The position numbers and the translations under genes are program-made. DNA of 64,000 nucleotides from Coptis chinensis (Eukaryota; Streptophyta; Magnoliopsida; Ranunculales; Ranunculaceae): contig CM027380.1 of the NCBI GenBank assembly GCA_015680905.1, positions 13,348,001 to 13,412,000 on the forward strand, written 5' to 3'. Under the pieces are notes generated by a model that saw nothing but the letters and a program-made list of their open reading frames with translations, ran no database searches and was not told the DNA's origin. Below, piece by piece: positions 54,829 to 64,000 of the stretch (position 1 is the stretch's first letter; each line of letters begins with the position of its first letter).

Positions 54829-55630
54829 ATGGATGCCAAACGCCACAGAAGCAGAAGCCGCAGCAATGAACGACCTGCCAACAACAAAAACAGAACCAGG
54901 AGCAAATCAACTCGACGATCTAAGTTTCTAGGTCGGTCAAGGCTCAACATGAGACAGCACTCCTCCGACCAAGAGGAGGACAAAGTAATCAACATGATTA
55001 CAAACACCTCAAACGACAAAACTTCAGGTTGGGAGAAGTGCAGAAGAGTGGGAGCAATCCAAGAAATCTACCACCTCTCACACAAAGCCGAGATTATCAA
55101 CCCCACCGACCCTAAGAGGACAACATCAATTTCATTCACAAAAGAGGATCTAGACAAGGTGTGTCTACCTCACAATGATGCATTGGTAGTGCATGTCAAA
55201 ATCAACGGTTGGACAGTCAAAAGAGTCCTCATTGATCCAGGGAGCTCATGCAACATACTGTTCTATCAAACATACAAGGACATGCACCTGCCGGACTCGG
55301 TGATGATAGACCCCCAATGCACCGCTCTATGGGTTCAACGAAGATCGTACATATGTCATCAGAGACGTAATCCTACCAGTCTCCATTTGCGAAAAATAGG
55401 ACATGGTCAAAACTTCAACACCCTTTAGTGTGATTGATGTCAGGTCGTCCTATACTGCCATTCTAAGACGTCGTTGGATTCACAAAATCCAAGCAATTCC
55501 ATCAACCCTACACCAGGTCCTACGATATTCTGGTCCCAGAGGCATCATGGAGCTCAGAAGCAACCAACTAGAAGTTTACCAATGCAATCAGGTCAGCACT
55601 ACGACCTCACCCTAGCCTCAGGTCGTCGAA
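54829..55630 (+). pseudogene. Tat aspartic protease region, broken
   Basis: Begins with an Arg/Ser-rich stretch (RHRSRSRSNERP), then NDALVVHVKINGWTVKRVLI and the active-site motif DPGSSCNILF, where D-x-G-S-S is the catalytic Asp loop. A frameshift after DPQC puts the following part (MVKTSTPFSVIDVRSSYTAI) in another frame. Confidence 0.8.
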
Positions 55631-55984
55631 GCTAAGGACGTCCCAGAAAGGCAGGATCCTCAAACATCCAAGCCCTCCAGCAACGGCATCAGAAAAGCTT
55701 ACAGGAAAACAAGCTCATATAGAACCAGGAGAAAAAGTCAATTTGGGCACAACTGATGACCCAAAATTTGTTTATGTAGGGGCTGACTTATAACCCAAGC
55801 TCAAAGAGCAGCTTGTCAAATTTCTATCTCTCAATAAAGATGTTTTTACTTGGTCTTATATCGATATTCTAAGAATCGACCCTCAAGTCGCTTGCCACAA
55901 GTTGAATTTAGATCCAACCATCAAGCCTATTAAACAACGACCTAGGAAGCTAGCACTCAAGTTTCAAAAAGCCATAACGAAGAG

Positions 55985-56816
55985 ATAGAAAAGCTCAAAA
56001 ATGTTGGATTCATCGGAGAGTCGAAAAATTCGACGGCTTGCCAACATAGTAGTCGTTCCAAAGAAGAATGGTCAGGTACGACTCTGCATAGATTTCACCA
56101 ACGTCAATAAGCACTGCCCAAAAGACAGCTTCCCCCTGCCAAGAATCGACATACTGGTAGACCAAACTTGCAGGCATGAGCTTTTGTCATTCATGGATGC
56201 ATACAGTGGGTACAACCAAATACCACTTGCAGAAGAAGATCAGGAAAAGACATCCTTCATAACCGAGCAAGGTACGTTCTGCTATAACGTCCTACTGTTC
56301 GGCTTGAAGAACGCAGGAGCGACCTATCAAAAACTTGTCACCAAAATGTTCAAAGACTTGCTATGAGACACTATGGAGGTCTACATAAACGACATGGTGG
56401 TCAAAAGCGAAAAGGCAGGTGATCACATCTCCCACCTACAAGAGACCTTTGAACGACTTTGCCAAAACAAGATGAAGCTCAACCCAGCCAAATGCGTATT
56501 TGGAGTAGCCTCAGGGAAATTCTTAGGTTATCTCATCTCACAAAGACGCATTGAAGCAAACCCAGAACCGATACGAGCTCTCCTTGAAATGCCAGAACCA
56601 ACCACAAAGCAACAAATCCACAAGTTATCTAGCATGGTTTCAGCCCTCAACAAATTCATTTCAAGAGCATCTGACAAATGCAGACCATTCCTGCAAATAC
56701 TCAAAAAGGGAGCAACATTCACTTGGACAGACGAGTGTGATAAAGCCTTCACCGACCTGAAAGCTTATTTATCAACTCCACCCGTCCTATCCAAACTAGT
56801 GAAGGAGAAACACTAA
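55985..56816 (+). pseudogene. Tat reverse transcriptase, broken
   Basis: Motifs in order: NIVVVPKKNGQVRLCIDFTN, VNKHCPKDSFPLPRID, SFMDAYSGYNQIPLAEEDQE, TFCYNVLLFGLKNAGATYQK, then after a TGA at 56364 the catalytic box VYINDMVVKS. The second catalytic Asp is Asn (YIND instead of YVDD), so it would be inactive. The thumb and connection follow: KFLGYLISQRRIEANPEPI. The upstream part 55640-55985 is also pol-like but frameshifted. Confidence 0.9.
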
Positions 56817-57820
56817 GGATATACCTTGCAACTACCGACTTCGCAATCAGCTCAGTTCTCTTTCGCGAGCATGATGGAGTCGAAAAGCCGGTCTACTTCA
56901 CCAGCAAGACGTTGGCAAATGCAGAAAAGCACTACTCTCAGAGTGAGAAAGCAATACTTTCTTTACTCTACTCAACTCGGAAGTTCTGGCATTACTTCCA
57001 ATCTCACAGCATCAAGGTTATCACTGACGTACCCATTAAACAGGTATTGAGTTCTAACAACAAAACAGCCCGCATGGCCAAATGGGCTGAAGAACTCAGA
57101 GAACATCACATCGAGTTCGTTCCCAGAATGTCTTGCAAAGGTCAGGTCGTTGCTGATTTCTTGGCAGATTTCCCCGTTTTAGACATCCACTGGGAACCCG
57201 AGCCAATCACTTCACTCCATCAACAAGCCACCCCAGACACATGGCACCTCCACGTAGATGGCGCATGCAATAACACTGGTAGTGGGTGGGGGTCTGTATT
57301 AACTTCACGGAGGGAGCCCGGCCTACGTAAATCAATCAAAATCGATTTTAACGCCCAACAACGGCGAGAATCTGAAGCATTGATCACAGGCCTCGAATGG
57401 CACAAAGAACTACAAGTCTCAAAGCTTAAAGCTTATAGCGATTCCCAGCTAATCTTCAAGCAGATCACCAAAGAATATGTCACGAACGGAGCAAACTTGG
57501 CAAAGTGTGCTCAATTCGTTTATGACATAATCAGCTCGTTCAAAACATTCTCCTTAGACCATATTCCTCGAGAGGACAACAGACATGCAGATAGCTTGGC
57601 TTTCCTAGCCTCCAAAACACAAGAGGCATGTCCGACCACAGTCTACATTGACATTCTGGAACAACCTACTTACCAAAAAGAAAATATCAACAGCCTAACA
57701 GATTTCCAGCCCTCATCCGAAAAAGAGATCAATCAATCGTGGATGGGCCCATTCCTCAAGTTCATCTTACATGGTGAGATCCCATCAGAAACAAAGCATG
57801 CTCGTGCAATACAATTCTGA
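56817..57820 (+). pseudogene. Tat RNase H plus second (archaeal-type) RNase H
   Basis: First RNase H: YFTSKTLANAEKHYSQSEKA ILSLL, then HSIKVITDVPIKQVL and AKWAEELREHHIEFVPRM. The second domain begins WHLHVDGACNNTGSGWGSVL, with RESEALITGLEW and AYSDSQLIFKQITKEY, and DHIPREDNRHADSLAFLAS; catalytic acids D-E-D-D are visible. This extra domain is diagnostic of the Tat lineage. The frame 56912-57820 is open; its start is shared with a frameshift near 56820. Confidence 0.9.
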
Positions 57821-58970
57821 GCCCCAAGATACACAGTGATCAAAGGAAGACTATTCCGCAAATCAGCAGGAGGACCCCTCCTAAGGTGCATAACTCCAAG
57901 GGAGGGACAACTCATTTTCAACGAAATCCACAAAGGTGAATGTGGCAACCACGCAGGAGCAAGATCACTGGCACACAAAGCAATCGCCCAAGGATATTAT
58001 TGATCAAGCATGCATATCGAGGCAAAAAGGTATGTTCTTAAATGCCTCCAATGCCAAACTTTTGGCCACAATCACCTTAGTCTAGCAAGGGAATTGATCA
58101 ACATAGCCAGCCCATGGTCGTTCCACATGTGGGGGCTAGACATCATGGGACCATTCATCCCACAAAAGAAATCAGGGCTTAAATACGTCATAGCAGCCAC
58201 ATATTACTTCACCAAGTGGGTTGAAGCAATCCCACTAGTCCAAGTCAAGAAAGTCAACGTAATCAACTTCATCTAGACTAATATCATCACTAGATTTGGT
58301 CTACCCGCCCTAGTCATGGACAACGGAACACAATTTGCTGGCACACAAGTCAAGAATTTTCTACAAAAATGGCGCATCACCAAGCATTTAATTTTCTACA
58401 CCTAGATATGCACAAAACAATGGCCAAGCAGAGGCCACCAACAAGGCCATCAAAGAAAACCTCCAAAAGAAGCTGGAGAGCAAGAAAAACCAATGGCCAG
58501 AGCAACTCAAAAACATTCTATGGGCATGCAGAACAACAGCTAGATCCAGTACAAATGAGTCTCCTTTCACACTTTGCTTCGAAACGGAAGCAGTGATACC
58601 ATCAGAACTCACAATCACAACTACACAGTCTGACATTGTTGAATCAGGAGTCAATGACAACATCTTGGCAAAAGAAGTTGATCTCCTAGAAGAACGTAGA
58701 GAAACTGCCGCAATATCCCTAGCTCGGTACCACCAAACAGTCCAGCGTTCTTACAACAAGAAGGTCGTCCCAAGATCTTTCCAAGCTGGCGACCTAGTCC
58801 TCAAAAAGACTTTAGCACCAGCTAAACTCAACCCAACATGGGAAGGCTCCTACATTGTTGACAAAGTCATTGGAAATGGCGCATACTGGATCAAAACCCA
58901 GCTCGGTGATAGGCTTCCCTGACCATGGAATACAACTCTCCTCAAGCACTTTTATCAATAAGTTTTTTCT
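57821..58970 (+). pseudogene. Tat integrase, broken
   Basis: Zinc-binding HHCC region: HKGECGNHAGARSLAHKAIA and YVLKCLQCQ. Core: FHMWGLDIMGPFIPQKKSGL (first Asp), LPALVMDNGTQFAG (second Asp), NGQAEATNKAIKENLQKKLE (Glu, in another frame). C-terminus: GDLVLKKTLAPAKLNPTWEG and SYIVDKVIGNGAYWIKT, the usual gag-pol end. Stops at 57818, 58001 and 58274 and a frame change near 58390. Confidence 0.9.
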
Positions 58971-59849
58971 CCAATTACATAAGTCAATGTGAATAAAATC
59001 TCATCAACATTTTGAGTGCAGCTATCATTTTTGCATTACATGAGCACCTTGCATTTCACACTACGCAGCCCGACCTAAGACATCACAATGTCAGGTCGGA
59101 TATCAAAGCCAGAGTTCAAAATGACTCAACAACAACAGCCACGCAGTGGTTAATTTCAATCAATTCAAATCAAGGTCCCCTAAAAGGACCCTAAACCAAC
59201 TTAACACCAACGTTAGGATTAGGTATGGTTCAACTGTAATTGCCACTCAAAGGCCAATTATCAGACAAATTTAATCTAGGGGACCCCTAAAAGGACCCCC
59301 AAGTCAACTTACGACCTCACAAAGGGTTTAAGACAGACTCAAATATAATGGCCACTCAAAAGCTAATTATATCAATTAGAAGTTCCCCCAAAAGGAATGA
59401 ATCAGGGCATACACCTAGGGACAAGACGAAGCCTAGGTGCCAACTACGCAAATGCATAAGGTCATACTCAAACGCTCTACAACCTGTGACAAAAGATGAC
59501 CTAGCAAAGGCAAGCAATCCATCAGGACTAGTACTACGCAGCACAGATCCTCAAACAACAAACCAGTAAAAACAAAAGCAATCACATGCATACTTCAAGC
59601 CGACTTCAGCAAGTAAGTAATTTAAATATTTCTAATTACAAAGTCGGTTAGATACCGAAGCCCCCAGGTTATCCCGGGAAAATGACCTCAGTGTCCCCAT
59701 CAAAAATAATATTGTATCAGTATCAAGAACAAAGAGTTGTTAATTTAAATATTGTTCAAAGACCTCCCAACCCAAGAACAAACACAAGACATTCAGAATC
59801 AATCCACACAATAAACATTATCCGCATTCAAAGGGTCCAGATCACCACC

Positions 59850-62273
59850 CTCTACAACACTAGAACCGGTAATCTGATCAACAACAACTTCGTAAAACAT
59901 CCAAACCGAAATAATAGAAGGAAATTTGAGCAACCGGGTGGTAAAAACGACTTGGTGGATGATGGCGATCGATGGTCTACTAGCATCTTTACCAAAGACT
60001 GGCAGCAGATTAACTTGCTATTGCAGCCCACTTTCAACGGACATCTTAAAGGCGATCATACTTATCCAATGCCCTCAATATAATCATCCATCAAGACGTA
60101 AAACATCGCCACTTCCACCGTGGTCCACCAAGTCATTATAAGCGGTCACCATTCATTCAATGGAGCGACCTCTCTTGCACTCATCGACCTATTCTTTGAA
60201 CCTCCAAATTTTGCGAGAATCCAGAGTGGGTTCACTGAACAGAGCTACTTTACCACCCTAACTGCTGCGACTTGATCCCTTTAGCCCCCGCAACCTCCGT
60301 TCTTCGCAGACTTGTCGCTCACCACCACCTCATCTGCAAGTTTTTGTTTTTGTCGACATCCAACTCCTTCTTATAATGGTCGGAGATAGACGTCATATCC
60401 TTCAGCTTCTTATACATTGCCAGAACCTAGCAAACAAAATAACAAATATAAACATTATAGTGGATCAAAATCAACAAGACCCAAAAGGAGCAAGCTCAGA
60501 ACGGAAGAATACTTACATAGCACAACGACCGTTCCATCTCCACCAAGTTCACTTCCAGGCCCTTATTATCTAGCTTGTGCCTATCCCCGACAAGCACAAT
60601 ACTCTCTAACAACGCCCCACCAACCAAAGGGGACTTGAAGCTACAGTCACCATTCACAACAAACTTCAGCAACAAACTGTAAGAGTCCTCATACGTAACC
60701 ATTCTATCAATGACAATATTGTCACTCTTCTTACTTGGTCTCAGACTTCCGACCCTTTGCCTGCTTCGAAGAATAGGCTAAACCTAACCAACTTTCTTCT
60801 TTCCACGGGCCTCAGCCACCCCAGCATCAACATCCAAATCAATCAAGTTCATCCTTTTGGATGAACCCCGACGAAGACGAACGACCTTCAACAAGCATTC
60901 AGTCGATCTTCAGATTCGATTGGTCTTCTTAGCCCCTCCAGGCTTCCCACCGGAACGCCTTTTCATAATAGGCTTCCGGAACAAAGTGGGAGCATCACCT
61001 TCTCCACCAACACGCCACTGCAAAGACACCAAGACTTCCAAAGACCCAGATCTCTAGAGGAGAAGCGAGGGTGGATCGATGAAACGATCTGCGATCACGG
61101 AGGAGAAGTGATTGGACACAGAGCGCCCTCCATCCCCCAGCTCGGAACGTTGGGGTACCAAACGATTTGCATCACCCAACTCAGGACGTATGGAAGGCGT
61201 CACCCCTCCCGCCCTCGCGCCCCAAAACAAGGTGTTCAAATGACCCACTGGGGCGCCCTAGCTCCACTGAGCGGCCACACCAAAGACTCCTCCACTCCTT
61301 TTCATTCCAGAAACAGGTGCTTTCTTTTGACTCTCCCTCTCCATGGCAGATTCCAAGCTAGAATTAGAAAGTTTAACCACTACATTGCGAGCCCTAGCCT
61401 TTTGCTCCAGCCTCTTACGGTTGATTTTCTTCCCTCCACGCCTCTTAAAGTAATGCGCAATCTCCCCCAACAAAGCCTGCTTATCCTCCAAACTCAAACA
61501 AGCAAACATTTCAATAACACCGTTCTTCGTACGAAAACAGATTATAACCTCTGTAAAAACAAACCAAATAAATCAGAACATCCAAATTATAATTTAAAAC
61601 ACACACATTACGACCTACAACCAACGACCTACCACGAGATTGTACAACACGTTTATCAATCTCCAAACTAGGCGGGCAATATCTACCTACAGCCAATAAC
61701 GACTTACGCCCCCATTCCTCATTTCTCACCCCCATAATAACAGGAGACTTCCCCTTATAAACATGAAAACTAAAGTTCACATCACCCGACCTCCTCACAA
61801 CAAAGTGCTCTGTCACATTGTTTAAACAGATGTTGTAGCCCCTGTCATTCAACAAATCCAACACATAGAGAATCCTCGAACTATTCCCCACGAGTTGACA
61901 AGGGGCTTTCCCCAAAATGTTCAAAACCTCCACAAGAAGGGCGGAGTGCGGCGCCTCATCCCAAATTTCTTTAACGCCCATAACAAACAACTACTCCTCC
62001 ACCCCAAGGAACGTAGTCGTTAGTATACAAATTCTTCTCCCCAGCCAGATCGTACACAGACATATCGGATTTCACCCAACCAAACTCCTTCTTCAAAGCG
62101 GCATAACAATCCACCGACTTAGGCTTCCTCTCATCCACCATCTCCAACGAAGAAGACGACGAAGCCTCATCACTACTACGAACCCTATCCTCAACTTCTT
62201 CGTCACTTACCGTTCTCTCTCTCCATTTACCAACTTCAACCTCACCACTAAAACTATTACTAGTCATAGACAT
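59850..62273 (-). pseudogene. antisense gene of the Tat element (aORF), with at least one intron
   Basis: On the minus strand between integrase and the 3' LTR. The likely start is 62273 (MSMTSNSFSGEVEVGKWRER); an upstream frame to 62744 may be leader. Acidic N-terminus, then KSVDCYAALKKEFGWVKSDM and SVYDLAGEKNLYTNDYVPWG; a frameshift near 61990; then GVKEIWDEAPHSALLVEVLN and GNSSRILYVLDLLNDRGYNI. An intron of about 80 bp (donor GTAGGTCG near 61630, acceptor TTTTACAG near 61554) leads to LSLEDKQALLGEIAHYFKRR. Further down, VTYEDSYSLLLKFVVNGDCS and a coiled coil (MYKKLKDMTSISDHYKKELD). Tat elements such as Retand and Grande are known to carry antisense ORFs; function unknown. End not exact. Confidence 0.65.
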
Positions 62274-62887
62274 TGCACAATCAAAGAAAAAATGAAAGCT
62301 CAAATTTCTAAAGTTAAAAACACGAACCTAATGGCAAGGGATGAGAAGCTTTTTTTTTCTTTACTTTCTTTCCTTTTCTTTCGCTCTGGATTTTTTCCTT
62401 TTTTTTCCTTTGGTTGAAAAGTAAACAAACAAAAAACTTTTACAAGTCAAAAAACCCCTCAATTGCCCAGACACCTCGAGACAATCAAAGTGTTTCATGT
62501 TCCGAAAACCTAAATCATTACTCGCCCACAAATCGTCGTAACTCCAGCACCTAATCCGGTATTTCAGTTCTCTCGCGACATTCCCGAAATCTAAATTCAA
62601 AACAAAAGCGGTTGTTAGACACGCGTGCTTTCCAACTTTACTTTTAATCGTTTTCTTCCACGCAACAACCGGTCCAATGAACGAATAAAAATAAAGGGGT
62701 AAAAAGTACCCTCCGATTCTACACTCACAGAGCACGCGGTCCACATGGCGGGATCGCCTTACTTCATTTCATCATCGCGACAACATCGACCGCACTAACG
62801 ACCCTCCAAAGATCCGTGTCGCCACCAAAGAAGATTCTGACCATTCATGGAAAGATATCAACTAGCACAATCTTGGAGCTCAATCAA

Positions 62888-63140
62888 CGCCACAATCAAG
62901 GAAACATTAACTTTGTAACAGCACATTAATAGCGAATCACCAAGATAACATACAAGGTGGATCTGCAATCCATAACGGTTCAAGCACATCTATAAATAGA
63001 GAGAGATGAACTACGTAAGGCTTGATTCAAGTTTATCCCGAGAAACTTGATACGTAGGCAACTCTTATCCCAAGAAAAGTGCAGCCATTTTCTATCCAAC
63101 AAATTATCAGGTCGTAGTCCCAAAGTAACTAACATCTACA
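62888..63140 (+). repeat. 3' LTR of the Tat element
   Basis: Starts CGCCACAATCAAGGAAAC (the first T of TG has become C) and ends ACTAACATCTACA. A few substitutions and small indels separate it from the 5' copy. A convincing polypurine tract just upstream was not found. Confidence 0.85.
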
Positions 63141-63632
63141 TATATCGTGAGATTGTCTCTACAGCATGTTATTTTGGTATTTAGTAAGTATTATATATCT
63201 ATTTTTGCTCACTTGTATCTAGATTATGTTCAAATTCAAACTTATATACAAAACAAGTCAAATCAATATTGGAAACTTGTGATGGAGTCAGGGCTCTTCT
63301 CTTGGGGCCAACCAACTAGGCAAACACCACCACAAACAAAATCTTCTTTTGGCGGAAGAGTATGGTAGCCGAATCTCGCTTGTTCCTGCTCACCCCCAAG
63401 GCAAAGATATTTTGCTTATAATTTAGCCAGTGCCAATTTTTCAAGGAGGGCGCAATAGCAAAAGAAAGCGTGTGTGGTGAGTAAAATTGGTCGGAATCTG
63501 TGAAGGGACGAACTTCACCATTCATAGTATCTAGTTGTGGGGAGCCCCTCTCATTCTCCCTGCGCATCATGTGCCGCCTAGGGCCCCCAAGTCACAAGAC
63601 ACTAAATGGGCCCCCACTCAAGTGAGACACAC
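63141..63632. other. host flank right of the Tat element
   Basis: AT-rich at first, then mixed sequence with no supported gene. Short frames here have no recognisable motifs. Confidence 0.35.
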
Positions 63633-64000
63633 TAGGAGTGTGCATAAAACCGCCAAAACCGACCGATCCTACTCGAACCAAACGGTTTTGGTTCGGTTTT
63701 TTATAAAACCAGTTCAGTTCGATTTGAAAAGTTTAGTAATTGATTGGGTTGGTTTAGATTTCGGTTTTCAATCATTTAAACCCGCAATATCCGATCCGAA
63801 CCGCTTTTGTTAGGGTTTATAAATACTTAAGGTTTTCGACCATTAGATTAGATGTTAAGAATACCCCTTAACCATTAGATCTTGGAATAAAATATAATTG
63901 GAATCCTTACCTTTTCAAATCTCATTATCAACCGTCCTAACTCTCCTCCCTTCCTCCCAATTACTCCAAAAAAAAAAAAAAAACTACTTCCCCCAATTGG
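63633..64000. mobile_element. possible left part of a hAT-like element, cut by the window end
   Basis: TAGGAGTGTGCATAAAACCG followed by CCGAACC/GGTTCGG-rich sequence with internal inverted repeats (GGTTTTGGTTCGG and its complement). This resembles ends of plant hAT elements (TAGGGGTGTGCA type). The other end lies outside the window. Confidence 0.35.

Larger units (their letters stand above)
53311..63140 (+). mobile_element. Ty3 retrotransposon of the Tat lineage, full length, decayed
   Basis: Two short LTRs (255 and 253 bp) flank gag, protease, RT, RNase H, a second RNase H and integrase, then a long 3' region with an antisense gene. The second RNase H domain and the antisense reading frame are marks of the Tat lineage. 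A clean target duplication is not seen (ATATT against TATAT), but the AT-rich CGATAT host sequence continues on both sides. Many stops break the frames. Confidence 0.9.

Noticed and set aside
58388-58663. Minus frame of 91 codons inside integrase
   Set aside because: Antisense of the integrase catalytic region, which has clear motifs on the plus strand.
1-64000. tRNA, rRNA or organelle-derived DNA
   Set aside because: No cloverleaf with A and B boxes, rRNA core or plastid or mitochondrial gene was recognised on reading; a tRNAscan run would settle it.

Overview
This window is nuclear DNA of a flowering plant, most likely a eudicot. It is AT-rich and has GT-AG introns, plant-type LTR retrotransposons (Copia and Ty3/Tat), Helitrons, a CACTA element, Mutator-like (MULE) material, a MITE and small intron-containing nuclear genes. 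I cannot name the species. There are no operons or bacterial features. Most of the window is transposable-element DNA; the only clear intact host genes are three related five-exon genes on the minus strand.

Layout. 1-8.1 kb: a decayed plant-mobile-domain (PMD) gene on + and a decayed MULE transposase fused to an OTU protease on -. The transposase is bracketed by two arrays of short palindromes (arms AAACGA / TCGTTT). 8.1-12.65 kb: a truncated Tat-type LTR element (LTR, primer site, gag) that abuts a third palindrome array. 14.49-20.00 kb: a full-length Copia element with two LTRs and target duplication GTTGC, decayed by stops and frameshifts.

20.6-22.1, 45.8-47.6 and 49.1-50.9 kb: three paralogous genes (A, B, C) for small proteins with a probable plastid transit peptide, one hydrophobic segment and a Val/Glu/Lys-rich helical region. 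Exon phases match in all three, and exons 3 and 4 are exactly 83 and 203 nt in every copy. The original tandem array was split by a nested insertion: Helitron 2 (26.04-45.31 kb, reverse orientation) contains an LTR unit (28.92-43.85 kb, duplication ATTAT), which contains Helitron 1 (30.22-34.73 kb) and a CACTA element (36.83-43.58 kb, duplication ATC). The CACTA element carries captured pieces of at least three host genes, all on its minus strand: L-threonine aldolase, clathrin heavy chain and a MAP3K-like kinase. It also carries further exons I cannot name.

51.9-52.8 kb: a short non-autonomous MULE with about 65-bp terminal inverted repeats and a fourth palindrome array. 53.3-63.1 kb: a Tat-lineage Ty3 element with 255-bp LTRs, gag-PR-RT-RH-second RNase H-INT, and a long antisense gene with at least one intron between integrase and the 3' LTR. 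The window ends in what may be the start of a hAT-like element.

The three A/B/C genes share a TATA-like box at about -110 to -120 from the start codon and probably act in plastids. All recognisable transposase and polymerase reading frames are broken, so mobility would need enzymes supplied from elsewhere. Boundaries and translations were worked out by eye; no database search was possible.
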